A DNA stretch of 58,669 nt from CAZNKU01 sp045545235 (lineage in GTDB: Bacteria > Bacillota > Clostridia > Monoglobales > Firm-18), in assembly GCA_045545235.1 (NCBI GenBank), contig JAZQAN010000045.1, forward strand, positions 1 through 58,669, written 5' to 3'. The translations under genes and the position numbers were made by a program. The notes under the pieces are model-generated. The model did not search any database, was not told the DNA's origin, and saw only the letters and a program-made list of their open reading frames with translations. How positions within the stretch are numbered: position 1 is the first letter of the stretch; every line of letters begins with the position of its first letter. Shown here one piece after another: positions 17,120 through 26,691 of the stretch.

Positions 17120-17149
17120 TTTACAAAACATCAGTATTCAATGTATAAT
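17120..17149 (+). promoter_or_regulatory. Promoter of the cdaA operon
   Basis: TTTACA, an 18-base spacer and TATAAT, 23 bases before the cdaA ATG. Confidence 0.65.
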
Positions 17150-17172
17150 TAAAGTAAAGGGAGGTTAGTAGT

Positions 17173-18018
17173 ATGCCTGAAATATTAAGTCGTTTGTCTT
17201 ACTTTATGCAATTTGTCAGGATAATGGATATAATTGATATTCTGTTGGTTGCGTATTTTATATACAAAGGAATAACTCTGCTTCGTGAAACACGTGCGGC
17301 TACTCTTGTAAAGGGTATAGTAATTTTGATTGTTGCCATGCAGCTTAGCTCGTTGTTCAATCTGTACCTTGTAAATTACATACTGCGTAATGCTATGCAG
17401 GTTGGGTTTATTGCTCTTATAGTAATGTTTCAGCCTGAAATGAGACGTGGTCTTGAAAAGGTTGGACGCAGTAAGTTTGGAAATTTGTTTTCACTTTATG
17501 GTCCTGACCGTGAAGAAGAAGATTCCAGAACAATTTCACAAATTTGTCGTGCTGCTGAAAATCTTTCCAAAAACAGAGTAGGTGCTCTTGTGATTTTAGA
17601 GCGTCAGACAAAAATAGGAGACATTATAAGAACAGGTGTTAACTTAAATTCTGACATTACTGCTGAATTGCTTGTTAACCTTTTTGTTCCGAACACACCA
17701 CTACATGACGGTGCAGTTGTAATACGTGATAACAAAATTATTGCGGCGGCTTGTTTTTTACCCCTTACGCAAAACAGTGAACTTAACATAGAGCTTGGCA
17801 CACGCCATCGTGCAGCTATTGGTATAACCGAAACTTCTGATGCAGTTGCTCTTGTTGTTTCGGAAGAAACAGGTAAAATTTCACTTGCTCTTGAGGGTAC
17901 TCTTACAAGAAACCTTACTGTTGAATCCCTTGAGAAGGCTTTGAAAAAAATCTTTTCTCCTGAACCTAATACCCTTAACGGTAAAAAATTCAAAATCTGG
18001 AAGGGGTTGAAAAAATAA
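17173..18018 (+). CDS. cdaA: Diadenylate cyclase CdaA
   Basis: 281 residues: three membrane helices in the first 90 residues, then a DAC domain. Signature motifs are LHDGAVVIRD (DGA, about residue 180) and GTRHRAA (RHR, about residue 215). The enzyme condenses two ATP to cyclic di-AMP, controlling potassium/osmolyte balance and wall stress. GGGAGG precedes the ATG. It overlaps cdaR by one base; in most Firmicutes glmM comes next, but here it does not. Confidence 0.96.
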   Translation: MPEILSRLSYFMQFVRIMDIIDILLVAYFIYKGITLLRETRAATLVKGIVILIVAMQLSSLFNLYLVNYILRNAMQVGFIALIVMFQPEMRRGLEKVGRSKFGNLFSLYGPDREEEDSRTISQICRAAENLSKNRVGALVILERQTKIGDIIRTGVNLNSDITAELLVNLFVPNTPLHDGAVVIRDNKIIAAACFLPLTQNSELNIELGTRHRAAIGITETSDAVALVVSEETGKISLALEGTLTRNLTVESLEKALKKIFSPEPNTLNGKKFKIWKGLKK

Positions 18019-18980
18019 TGAAAAAGCTTATGGAAAATGATATATTTTTACGTGTCATTTCACTTTTTATTGCTCTTTTATGCTGGATTTACGTTGTTTT
18101 TATAACCAACCCCGACATTGAAGTAAAAATCAGCGGTGTGCCTGTTACTCTTGCAGACCACCAGACTATAAAAAATGAAGGCTATGTTGTATCAACCGAC
18201 ATAAATATGACAGTTGACATTAAGGTTAAAGGTACAAGACAAAGACTTGCTTCTTTAGACCGTGAAAGTATTTTTGCTTATGTGGACCTTTCAGATTGTG
18301 TAGGTAAAAAAACATATGAGCTTCCCATTAATGTTAAGCTTCCATACGAGGATATAAAGCTTGTTAACAAAAGTGTACAGAAGGTTTCTGTTTCTGTAGA
18401 TAATTATATTACAAGAGAATTTCCTGTTGATTATGCTTATAAGGGCGAGCTTAAAGCTAAAAACTATTTTATTAAGGAAACAAAGCTTTTAACATCAAAG
18501 GTTAGTGTGTCAGGTCCTGAATCTATTATAAAGACTGTTGAAAAATCCACTGTTTTTATTGATATTTCAGGTGCTTCTGACGATATTTCGGGTTTTGCTG
18601 CCGTACAGTTTTTCAATAGCAACAATGATGTGATTGTTTCAAAAAATCTTGATGTTAAAACTAAGGATATTTCATACAAATGTGTTGTGTATCAGAAAAA
18701 GAATGTTGAGGTTTTGCCTGTTATAAAAAATGCTGACGGTGAAACTTATAAATGCACAATTACAGATCATCCGAAGGTTACACTTGATGGACCTTCATCT
18801 GATATCGATGCTATAACGACAATTTCTACAGAACCTTTTTATGTTAATGATGAAACTTTGCCTGAAACATATACTGCAAAACTGATTGTTCCTGAAAGGG
18901 CAGTTGTTGAAGAAGAAGTAGATTCTGTTAATGTGTTGGTAGAAAAATTGGTGGAAAAAAATGATGAAGAAAACAATTAA
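18018..18980 (+). CDS. cdaR: YbbR-domain protein CdaR, CdaA regulator
   Basis: 320 residues with one N-terminal membrane helix (about 10-32) and several extracytoplasmic YbbR repeats, each a small beta domain ending in a V-x-V-x-V strand (for example VQKVSVSVDN, TSKVSVSGP, HPKVTLDGP). CdaR binds and modulates CdaA at the membrane. The C-terminus is acidic (EKNDEENN) and overlaps the next gene by 20 bases, so translation is probably coupled. Confidence 0.92.
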   Translation: MKKLMENDIFLRVISLFIALLCWIYVVFITNPDIEVKISGVPVTLADHQTIKNEGYVVSTDINMTVDIKVKGTRQRLASLDRESIFAYVDLSDCVGKKTYELPINVKLPYEDIKLVNKSVQKVSVSVDNYITREFPVDYAYKGELKAKNYFIKETKLLTSKVSVSGPESIIKTVEKSTVFIDISGASDDISGFAAVQFFNSNNDVIVSKNLDVKTKDISYKCVVYQKKNVEVLPVIKNADGETYKCTITDHPKVTLDGPSSDIDAITTISTEPFYVNDETLPETYTAKLIVPERAVVEEEVDSVNVLVEKLVEKNDEENN

Positions 18981-20493
18981 CAACATTACAGTTCCTCTTG
19001 ATATGCCCGAAGAGGAACTGCTTTTGCTTGCAATTAAAAAAAGCGGATTTTCAAAAAAACAGGTTACAGGCTACCGCATTGAACGCAGGTCTGTTGATGC
19101 AAGACATAAAAATGTGCAGTTTAATTACAGTATAACTTTGTTTACGGGCAAGGAGGAGGCAGAGGAGAAAACACTCTCCTTTGGCAAAAAAAAGCTTGAA
19201 GCACCCCCTGTTATTGTGGGTACGGGACCTGCAGGGCTTTTTGCCGCATATGAACTTGCAAAGGCAGGCTACTGCCCTGTGGTATTTGAACGTGGAGGTT
19301 CTGTTGACGAACGTGTAAAGGCAATTAACTTGCTTAACACTACCGGAGCTCTTGATGTAAACACAAACATTCAGTTTGGTGAAGGTGGTGCAGGTACATT
19401 TTCAGATGGTAAGCTTACTACACGTATTAACAGTCCGCTGTGCCGTCAGGTGCTTGAAACATTTAATATGTTTGGTGCGTCTGATGACATACTTTATGAG
19501 GGAAAACCGCACATTGGTACAGATGTTCTTCAGAATGTAATAAAAAATATGCGTAATGAAATTATACGTCTTGGCGGAAAGGTTTATTTTAACAGCCTTG
19601 TAGATGATGTTGTAATAAAAAACGGAAAAGTAGAATCAATAAGAGTTAATAATGAATATGTGAACTGTAAAGTTCTTCTACTTGCCATAGGCCATTCTGC
19701 AAGAGACACATACTATATGCTTGCGGATAAGGATATTTTTATGGAACCAAAGGCTTTTGCAGTTGGTGTTCGTATAGAAAATCCTCAGGATTTCATAGAT
19801 AAGGCGCAGTATGGAGATTTTGCAGGGCATCCAAAGCTTGGGGCGGCAGATTATGCTTTAAGATATAACGGAGAAAATCGTTCTTGCTTTTCATTTTGTA
19901 TGTGTCCGGGTGGATATGTTGTAGGTGCTATGTCTGAAGAGGATACTGTAGTTACAAACGGTATGAGTAATCACGCCCGTGAAGGTGAAAATGCAAATAG
20001 TGCATTGGTAGTTAATGTTACACAAAATGACTTTAACGGTATTATGGGTGGTATTGAGTTTCAACGTCAAATTGAAAGGGCGGCTTTTGATAAAAACAGA
20101 CCTTATACTGCACCTGTGCAAAATACGGTTGATTTTATTGAGGGACGTGTTTCAAAAGAGATTAAAAATATAAAGCCAACTTACCCAATCGGCGTAAGGT
20201 GTGAGGATTTAAACGGAATACTTCCCGGTTTTGTGGCAAATACTCTTCGGGATGCACTTCCGTATTTTGATACACGCATAAAAGGGTTTGCCCAAAATTC
20301 TGTAATTACAGGGGTTGAAACACGAACATCTGCACCACTTCGCATAACCCGTAATGATGACCTTGAAAGTATATCTGTAAAAGGGCTTTATCCCATAGGT
20401 GAAGGTGCAGGTTATGCAGGTGGTATTATGAGTGCCGCAGTAGATGGAATAAAGGTGGCAGAAAAGATTATAAGTGAGTATTCACCGATTTAA
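18961..20493 (+). CDS. FAD-dependent oxidoreductase (COG2509 type)
   Basis: 510 residues. A short N-terminal domain (about 1-75) precedes the dinucleotide fold VIVGTGPAGLFAAYELAKAG and the FAD-contact FGEGGAGTFSDGKLTTR. C-terminal GEGAGYAGGIMSAAVDGIK completes the FAD site. These large predicted dehydrogenases are common in Firmicutes and have no fixed assigned substrate. Translation is probably coupled to cdaR by the 20-base overlap. Adjacent ATGs at 18961 and 18964 are equally possible starts. Confidence 0.85.
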   Translation: MMKKTINNITVPLDMPEEELLLLAIKKSGFSKKQVTGYRIERRSVDARHKNVQFNYSITLFTGKEEAEEKTLSFGKKKLEAPPVIVGTGPAGLFAAYELAKAGYCPVVFERGGSVDERVKAINLLNTTGALDVNTNIQFGEGGAGTFSDGKLTTRINSPLCRQVLETFNMFGASDDILYEGKPHIGTDVLQNVIKNMRNEIIRLGGKVYFNSLVDDVVIKNGKVESIRVNNEYVNCKVLLLAIGHSARDTYYMLADKDIFMEPKAFAVGVRIENPQDFIDKAQYGDFAGHPKLGAADYALRYNGENRSCFSFCMCPGGYVVGAMSEEDTVVTNGMSNHAREGENANSALVVNVTQNDFNGIMGGIEFQRQIERAAFDKNRPYTAPVQNTVDFIEGRVSKEIKNIKPTYPIGVRCEDLNGILPGFVANTLRDALPYFDTRIKGFAQNSVITGVETRTSAPLRITRNDDLESISVKGLYPIGEGAGYAGGIMSAAVDGIKVAEKIISEYSPI

Positions 20494-20527
20494 TAATAAG
20501 TTCTGTAAAATGAAAAATGTGTAAAAA

Positions 20528-20563
20528 GGAGTATTGCAAAACGAAACTATTTTGCGATACTCC
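20528..20563. terminator. Bidirectional terminator
   Basis: GGAGTATTGCAAAA and its near-complement TTTTGCGATACTCC form a 14-base stem (one mismatch) between the convergent FAD oxidoreductase and DUF4965 genes. Confidence 0.75.
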
Positions 20564-20634
20564 TTAACTTATTTTATATAAAAATGTACATTAATTCTCA
20601 AAGAAAGATTAAGGTAGCAGAAGTGTTTTTTGAA

Positions 20635-22557
20635 TTATATAAGGTTAATAAACAAACCACCAACAACTGTTCTGTTGATGAATGCTCTGTATTCTGCAGT
20701 TTTTGTGCAGTACCAGTCTGTAAGAGGAACACGGTCTGTTGATTCGTTAATCATATTTGTAATTGATTTGCAAACCATATCAAAGTATTCTTTGTCGTTC
20801 CAAATACAAGTTGACCACATTAACCAGTCTATCTTTGTAAACAAAGCACGTGAATCCAACGGTACACCGTATCTGTTCATTTTTTCTTTGTAAACTTTAA
20901 TTTCATTTTTCTTTACTTCGTCAGAGAATAAGTTATAACCCAAAAGGCTATCCCATACAATGTTGTATTTTATACTCCATGTATCGCCTTTGTCAAATGT
21001 AAGTCTTGTACCAACATGGTCAGCCTTTGCATCAATTTCCCAATTTTTTGTCATTTCCCTGGCTTTTTCCATATATGATACATCACCTGAAAGGTCGGCG
21101 TAAGCCGCAATACCCAGAATAGATTTAAGGCTAAGGTTACAGTTGCGTGCAAGTCTGCCGGCAAAGTCATCTGTACAAAGCTGGTTTGCAGGGTCGTAGC
21201 CAAATTCAATAAGGTATTTTACCCATTTTTCCATAAGTTCCTTGTTTGTATCAAAAAGCTCTGTATCACCGTTTTTATACTTTTTAACAGCTGCAAGGCA
21301 TATAAGCATATTACCTGCTTCTTCAACAGGCATCTGCATATGAAGCTTGTTGTTTCCGTAAACCTGACCGTTTGCAATTGGGTATCTGCCTACATCGTGA
21401 GGAGTAAAGTCAAATGTCCATTCATCGGATTTTGCATATTTAATAATAGGGCGAAGCATTCCTTTTACAAGCTCGGGGTTGTATTTTAAGAATAACGGAA
21501 TTGAAGGGTATGTAACGTCAAGTGTACCGATACAACCGTTTGAGTCATCTTCTTTTGAAAGGAAGATAATGTTTCCTTCAGTATCTTCAACAAGCTTGTG
21601 TGCGGCAATAGCCTGTCTGTATGCAAGTGATGTAATATATTCGTATTCTTCACTTAAATTTCTTGCTTCTGCCATAAGTTTTTCATCAAATTCATCACAC
21701 ATTTTCTTTATTTCAGGATATTCTTCAGTTGCAGCTTTAACCATATCTTCAAAGCTATTAAAGTATTTTGTATAGTATTCATCAAGCTGTGTATAGAAAT
21801 ATTCAATAGGCTTAATTTCATCATAAGCAACTGTAATAACGCCTGACAAATCCTCTTTTACCGTATAAAGGTATGGATTTTGCATATGTGGATTGTATGC
21901 CTTGTTAAGCGGCATATTTCTGCCTGTGTTTCTTGTGTCTGTAGAACGACCGATGTTTTCTATTCCCTTGAACATTGAAGGAGGTTCTGCAATGTGAGCA
22001 TCTTTGTCGCAAAGGTGAAGATAACCCCAGTCAATTGTTACTCTGTCACCTGTTTCGGCTAATGGGTTCTGAACAACATTTCCGCAACTCATTGAAAATG
22101 GAGTCTTTTTAAATTCGACCATCTGTTCATTGTTGTTTACACAACCCTGTGAGCTTATACCGAATACAAACTGAACATCTTCAACATCCTCTTTTTTTAC
22201 TTCAATTTCATAAGCTATATAACTTACAGGTCTTGTTAAAATATCAGGTCTGTCAAGCAATAGGGGAGTAGTAAATGTAAGCTTAACTTTTGCAAATTCG
22301 TTTTCGAATGTATAGATGCTGCTAAGTGGAGTAATTTGCAAATCTGTCTGTGTTATTCTTCTGCGTAGTGTTTTATAATCTTCGCCAACGCCTGCAAGTG
22401 AGTGCATTGCGCCGTCAATATATACTGCCGCAAATATAGGCCAGGGTTTTTCTGACCAGTGTTTTGTGCTGCCATTGTATAGCTTGTCTGCACATGACCA
22501 TATTGAAAAATATGGGTCTACTGTAAAAAGTGGTACTGCCACGGGTCTTTTATACAT
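20635..22557 (-). CDS. DUF4965/glutaminase A-like protein, probable glycoside-type hydrolase
   Basis: 640 residues from the ATG at 22557 behind GGAGGAATT. The N-terminus KRPVAVPLFTVDPYFSIWS and the central ATEEYPEIKKMCDEFDEKL, then FLSKEDDSNGCIGTLDVTYPSIPLFLKYNPEL, match the DUF5127/DUF4965/DUF1793 family: a beta-sandwich plus an (alpha/alpha)6 barrel. Fungal relatives are called glutaminase A, but barrel and context suggest a glycan-active enzyme; that is inference. No signal peptide is present. It is divergent from AraC regulator 2. Confidence 0.78.
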   Translation of the reverse strand: MYKRPVAVPLFTVDPYFSIWSCADKLYNGSTKHWSEKPWPIFAAVYIDGAMHSLAGVGEDYKTLRRRITQTDLQITPLSSIYTFENEFAKVKLTFTTPLLLDRPDILTRPVSYIAYEIEVKKEDVEDVQFVFGISSQGCVNNNEQMVEFKKTPFSMSCGNVVQNPLAETGDRVTIDWGYLHLCDKDAHIAEPPSMFKGIENIGRSTDTRNTGRNMPLNKAYNPHMQNPYLYTVKEDLSGVITVAYDEIKPIEYFYTQLDEYYTKYFNSFEDMVKAATEEYPEIKKMCDEFDEKLMAEARNLSEEYEYITSLAYRQAIAAHKLVEDTEGNIIFLSKEDDSNGCIGTLDVTYPSIPLFLKYNPELVKGMLRPIIKYAKSDEWTFDFTPHDVGRYPIANGQVYGNNKLHMQMPVEEAGNMLICLAAVKKYKNGDTELFDTNKELMEKWVKYLIEFGYDPANQLCTDDFAGRLARNCNLSLKSILGIAAYADLSGDVSYMEKAREMTKNWEIDAKADHVGTRLTFDKGDTWSIKYNIVWDSLLGYNLFSDEVKKNEIKVYKEKMNRYGVPLDSRALFTKIDWLMWSTCIWNDKEYFDMVCKSITNMINESTDRVPLTDWYCTKTAEYRAFINRTVVGGLFINLI

Positions 22558-22578
22558 AATAATTCCTCCAATAACATA

Positions 22579-22607
22579 TTGATTTATTTGTATTATACTG
22601 TTATAAT
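22579..22607 (+). promoter_or_regulatory. Promoter of AraC regulator 2
   Basis: TTGATT, a 17-base spacer and perfect TATAAT. It overlaps the opposing promoter at 22592-22620. Confidence 0.65.
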
Positions 22608-22620
22608 AGTTATATAACAA
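22592..22620 (-). promoter_or_regulatory. Promoter of the DUF4965 gene
   Basis: On the minus strand TTGTTA, a 17-base spacer and TATAAT. The face-to-face overlap with the AraC promoter means the two polymerases compete, which suits regulator-controlled switching. Confidence 0.6.
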
Positions 22621-22655
22621 TGTGTATTTTGGTTGAAAAGATGAGGAAAACTGTT

Positions 22656-23474
22656 ATGAGGAATGCAATGCATGAAGATATATACTATGTTAATCAGAAA
22701 AGTAATATCCGTGATGTTTTTAAAATACAGATGTGCGGAGTTACATATCCCGATAAAAATTATGAAATAACAAGAAGTAATTCAACAGTGTGTTGTATTG
22801 AATATATAGAAAAGGGAGCAGGCACGGTTAAAGTAGATGACGATGTATTTTACCCCGAAGCAGGAGATTCATATATTCTTCCCATTGGAAGTAATCATCA
22901 TTATTATTCAAATAAGGAAAATCCGTGGAAAAAGTATTTTATAAACCTTTCGGGTACACTTGTCGAAAACCTTGTTGAAGGGTATGGGCTTAAAAACTGT
23001 TTTTGTTTTAAGGGGCTTGATACAAGTGAAGAGCTTTACAGTATAGTACATCTTGCAATGAATGGTGATGGTGATAGTACTGAAGAAATAATAAAGCTTG
23101 TAAACGGTATTTTTTATAAAATGAGAGAGTGTGTAAAGGGAGAAAACTTTACAAACTCTGCGGCAGAAAAAATGAAGGAATATCTTCGTGCCAATGCCAC
23201 ATCAAAATTTAAAATGGCAGATTTGTGCGAATATGTGTCAAGGTCAGAATCCCAGACAATAAAAATATTCAAAGCAGCGTATGGTATAACCCCGTATGCA
23301 TATATACTTAATCAAAAAATAAGCCTTGCAAAGGGAATGCTTATAAACACAAATCTTTCTGTAAAACAAATTGCATATAACCTTAGCTTTACGGATGAAT
23401 ATTATTTTTCCAATGTGTTTAAGAACAAAGTGGGGTTATCACCCGTTAAATATCGTAAAAAAAATAACCTGTGA
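22656..23474 (+). CDS. AraC family transcriptional regulator 2
   Basis: 272 residues from the ATG at 22656, behind AGGA; earlier ATGs lack a site. The N-terminal cupin (EYIEKGAGTVKVDDDVFYPEAGDSYILPIGSNHHYYS) probably binds a carbohydrate. The C-terminal double helix-turn-helix begins near residue 185 and ends DEYYFSNVFKNKVGLSPVKYRKK. It is probably the regulator of the divergent DUF4965 enzyme. Confidence 0.9.
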   Translation: MRNAMHEDIYYVNQKSNIRDVFKIQMCGVTYPDKNYEITRSNSTVCCIEYIEKGAGTVKVDDDVFYPEAGDSYILPIGSNHHYYSNKENPWKKYFINLSGTLVENLVEGYGLKNCFCFKGLDTSEELYSIVHLAMNGDGDSTEEIIKLVNGIFYKMRECVKGENFTNSAAEKMKEYLRANATSKFKMADLCEYVSRSESQTIKIFKAAYGITPYAYILNQKISLAKGMLINTNLSVKQIAYNLSFTDEYYFSNVFKNKVGLSPVKYRKKNNL

Positions 23475-23494
23475 ATTCAATTTCACAGGTTATT
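23463..23494. terminator. Bidirectional terminator
   Basis: A perfect 13-base stem AATAACCTGTGAA / TTCACAGGTTATT overlaps the AraC 2 stop codon and lies just before the convergent Gfo gene end. Confidence 0.85.
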
Positions 23495-23500
23495 CTATGT

Positions 23501-24730
23501 TTAGTCAAGTGTAAATTCCAATTTGCAGGCAGGTCTGTCCATTGCCCATTTGCCTGATGTAAAGTCAGGTACAGTCACGGGTGCACCACCCTTTATAATT
23601 GATTCTTCAGAAAGTGGAGTTATAGACATCCAGGTTGCTGTGTCATATGTATCAATTGGTGGTTCTTCTTGTTTTTTAACACTTTCAAAGAATGCACAAA
23701 GCACCATGTAATCCATACCGTCATGACCTGCTTTTGCAGCGGCATCTCCGTATTTTTTCCATAGAGGATGCATATTTTCTTCACGGTACTGTACACCGTT
23801 TTTGTATTGTGATGACCAGTCAAACTTCTTTTCTGCCTCTATGTGCTCTTCGTTGTTTTCAAAGAAGAATGAATCATTGTCTTCAAAGTATGATCCTTTT
23901 GTTCCCCGTACCGTAAAGCCTCTTGAATACGCTCTTGGCAGGGTTGTGTCAAGAGTAAGTACAACTGTAGAACCGTCAGCACAGGTTATAACAGTTGTGA
24001 TGATGTCACCCTGATTAAATGTTGTGTTTTCAAGGTATGGAAAATCTTCAATATGTTCTTTCACATACTCTTTAAGCGCAATTGATTTTGAAGCAGTTGA
24101 TGAAAGCTTGATTATTCTGTTACCACGGTTAATTTTAAGTACCTTTGCAATAGGGCCGAATTCGTGAGTAGGGTAGTTTTCGCAGTTTCTGTTTGTGTAG
24201 TTGCGAAGACGGTAGTGATAATCCTCCTTACCGTGTGTAATTTCATCTGCAAGGTAGTGGTGATAACCACCACTGCAATGAACTAATTCACCAAACAAGC
24301 CTTCTTTAACCATTTTCAAAACTGTAAGCTCGCGTTTTCCGTAACAGCAGTTTTCAAGCATCATACATGGGATGCCTGTTTCTTCGTATGTTCTTACCAA
24401 CTTGAAACAATCTTCAACCGAATATGCACCGCCTACTTCAATACCCGGGCGAATTCCCTTTTTCATAGCTTTTATTGCAAGCTCTATATGTGTTTCCCAG
24501 TATGTCATAATCATAACACAGTCAATATCAAGATTTAAGATATCATCTGCATTTGTTGTACATAAAGGCTCTTTTCCTGTCTTTTCAATTACTATTTCTT
24601 TGCCTTGTTCAAGTCTTTCTTCACAAATATCACATATTCCTGCAATTTCAACATCTTTAAAGCTGTCGAGTACAGTTTTAAGCATATTTTTGCCTCTGCC
24701 GCCAAGACCTATATAACCCAACTTAATCAT
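23501..24730 (-). CDS. GH109-like NAD-dependent glycosidase (Gfo/Idh/MocA fold)
   Basis: 409 residues. Rossmann motif IGLGGRGKNML is at residues 6-16. The EKP position reads EVGGAYS, followed by MLENCCYGKRELTVLKMVKEGLFGELVH and NYPTHEFGPIAKVLKINRG. These blocks match family GH109, whose founding members remove alpha-N-acetylgalactosamine with bound NAD. There is no secretion signal. AAGGAGAC precedes the ATG. It is divergent from AraC regulator 3. GH109-type specificity is inferred from motifs; other sugars are possible. Confidence 0.8.
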   Translation of the reverse strand: MIKLGYIGLGGRGKNMLKTVLDSFKDVEIAGICDICEERLEQGKEIVIEKTGKEPLCTTNADDILNLDIDCVMIMTYWETHIELAIKAMKKGIRPGIEVGGAYSVEDCFKLVRTYEETGIPCMMLENCCYGKRELTVLKMVKEGLFGELVHCSGGYHHYLADEITHGKEDYHYRLRNYTNRNCENYPTHEFGPIAKVLKINRGNRIIKLSSTASKSIALKEYVKEHIEDFPYLENTTFNQGDIITTVITCADGSTVVLTLDTTLPRAYSRGFTVRGTKGSYFEDNDSFFFENNEEHIEAEKKFDWSSQYKNGVQYREENMHPLWKKYGDAAAKAGHDGMDYMVLCAFFESVKKQEEPPIDTYDTATWMSITPLSEESIIKGGAPVTVPDFTSGKWAMDRPACKLEFTLD

Positions 24731-24849
24731 TTTTTAGTCTCCTTTACAAATATTAACATATGTGTTACACTAATAATATCATACCGAATTTATAAGTCAA
24801 GTTGAAAAAAGACACAAAAAGTATAAAATCAGATACTATGGAGGAATAT

Positions 24850-25683
24850 ATGTTTTATATACCTGAAAATTATTTTAAAATTAAAAGTATAAATTCTATA
24901 TACACAAGAAATTACGGAAAGGATTTTTATTTTAAAGGGGAAAGTCACAATTTCTGGGAAATGGTATATGTGGAAAAAGGAACACTTACTATAGCAGAGG
25001 ATGAAAATATTTACGAGCTTTCATCAGGGCAGGCAATATTCCACGCTCCAATGGAATTTCACAGATTCTGGGCAAAAAAAACACAACCTGCAACAGTTTT
25101 TAAAATAATTTCTTTTGACCTTGAAACAAATATAGAGCACAATCTTTCAAAGGGTGTTTTTTCCGTAACCGGCAGACTTGCCGAAATGTTTGAAGATTTG
25201 TATATACAAATAGAAAGTAGTTTTGAACATAGTGTTTTTGTGAAGAAAAAAGAAAATAACAGTCCTGTAGATGAAATGCTTGCATTTAAAATCCTTGAAA
25301 CTTTTCTGTTGTATGTAATTTCGGAATCTTCACCTGAATATATCAGGGATGTATCCTTGCCTGCCCAAAGATACACATGCGTAATAAATTTTATGAATGA
25401 TAATATCTGCGAAAATTTGTTGCTTGATGATATAGCGGAGGGTACACACCTTAGCACAAGCTATATTAAGAAAATTTTCAAAATATATGCAGGTTATGGT
25501 GTAATGCACTATTTTACAAGACTTAAAATTATTCATTCCTTAAAGCTTATTGCTAAGGGAATGTCAATAAAGGATATAAGCGAAAAATTGTCTTTTTCAA
25601 GTCCTAATTATTATACGGCAGTATTTAAAAGAGAAATGGGAATACTTCCTACCAAGTACAGACAATCAGCTAAAATACAATAA
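24850..25683 (+). CDS. AraC family transcriptional regulator 3
   Basis: 277 residues from the ATG at 24850 after GGAGG; an in-frame TTG at 24802 has no site. Cupin-like sensor (residues about 25-90, MVYVEKGTLTIAEDENIYELSSGQAIFHAPMEFH) plus two helix-turn-helix motifs at the end (LLDDIAEGTHLSTSYIKKIFK and ISEKLSFSSPNYYTAVFKREMGILPTKYR). It is the third sugar-type regulator in 10 kb, each divergent from an enzyme gene. Confidence 0.9.
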   Translation: MFYIPENYFKIKSINSIYTRNYGKDFYFKGESHNFWEMVYVEKGTLTIAEDENIYELSSGQAIFHAPMEFHRFWAKKTQPATVFKIISFDLETNIEHNLSKGVFSVTGRLAEMFEDLYIQIESSFEHSVFVKKKENNSPVDEMLAFKILETFLLYVISESSPEYIRDVSLPAQRYTCVINFMNDNICENLLLDDIAEGTHLSTSYIKKIFKIYAGYGVMHYFTRLKIIHSLKLIAKGMSIKDISEKLSFSSPNYYTAVFKREMGILPTKYRQSAKIQ

Positions 25684-25708
25684 TAAGGTATTTTTTTCTG
25701 TCACTTTC

Positions 25709-25737
25709 TTTACAACTTTGTCTGAATGTGGTAGACT
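25709..25737 (+). promoter_or_regulatory. Possible promoter of the Dus/PHP operon
   Basis: TTTACA, a 17-base spacer and TAGACT, 36 bases before the ATG at 25774. Confidence 0.4.
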
Positions 25738-25773
25738 TTATACATAATAGTAAATTTACACGAGGTAAAGGAA

Positions 25774-26691
25774 ATGAATTTGTACTTTGCACCCTTAGAG
25801 GGCATTACAACATATATATACAGAAATACCCATCGTGAAATATTTGGGGGTTGCGACGAATATTATGCACCTTTTATTGTACCAAGTGATGATGAACGTA
25901 TTACAAAAAAGAGCCTTAAGGATATTCTGCCTGAAAATAACAAAGGCTGTAATTTAAAGGTTCAGGTGCTTACAAATAAAAGTGAATCATTTTTAAAGTT
26001 TGAAAAAATTATTGGCGAACTTGGTTATAGTGAGGTTAATATAAACCTTGGGTGTCCTTCCGGTACAGTTGTAAGTAAGGGAAGAGGAGCGGGGTTCTTG
26101 CGTGATACCGACGGGCTTGACAGGTTTTTGTGTGAGGTTTTTGAAAATACAGCCTTAAAGGTTTCTGTAAAAACGAGAACAGGCTTTTACAGTAACAGAG
26201 AGTTTGAAGAAATTTTAAATATATATAATAAATACCCGCTTACAGAGCTTATTGTCCATCCGAGAGTGCGTGAACAGTTTTATAAGGGTGAACCTGATGT
26301 TAAGTGTTTTAAATTTACATATAATAATACAAAACTACCTTTGTGCTATAACGGGGATATATGTTTTTCAGATAATTTTTTTGAAATAAAAGAAAAATAC
26401 CCGAACTTAAAGGGTGTAATGATTGGCAGAGGAGCTATTGCAAATCCTGCAATATTCCGTGAAATAAAGGGTGGTAAAAAACTTTCTTTAAACGAAATAT
26501 TTGAGTTTACAAACCGCCTTGCTGATAATTATATGGAGGTATTAAAGTCAGAAACCTTTACACTTCATAAGCTTAAAGAAGTGTGGTTTTATATGCTTGA
26601 AAACTTCCCTGAAAATAAAAAATTGGCAAAATCTATAAAAAAAGCTCAAAAATTAAGTGAACTTTTTAATTGTATCAAGGAGATGGTATAA
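25774..26691 (+). CDS. tRNA-dihydrouridine synthase family protein
   Basis: 305 residues, FMN-dependent TIM barrel. N-terminal FAPLEGITTYIYRN is the FMN-binding start, INLGCPSGTVVSKGRGAGFL carries the catalytic cysteine, VKTRTGF and VHPRVREQFYKG follow, and GVMIGRGAIANPAIF is the phosphate-binding end. Dus enzymes reduce uridine in the tRNA D-loop with NADPH. The stop overlaps the next start (TAATG). It is a little shorter than typical DusB. Confidence 0.9.
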   Translation: MNLYFAPLEGITTYIYRNTHREIFGGCDEYYAPFIVPSDDERITKKSLKDILPENNKGCNLKVQVLTNKSESFLKFEKIIGELGYSEVNINLGCPSGTVVSKGRGAGFLRDTDGLDRFLCEVFENTALKVSVKTRTGFYSNREFEEILNIYNKYPLTELIVHPRVREQFYKGEPDVKCFKFTYNNTKLPLCYNGDICFSDNFFEIKEKYPNLKGVMIGRGAIANPAIFREIKGGKKLSLNEIFEFTNRLADNYMEVLKSETFTLHKLKEVWFYMLENFPENKKLAKSIKKAQKLSELFNCIKEMV

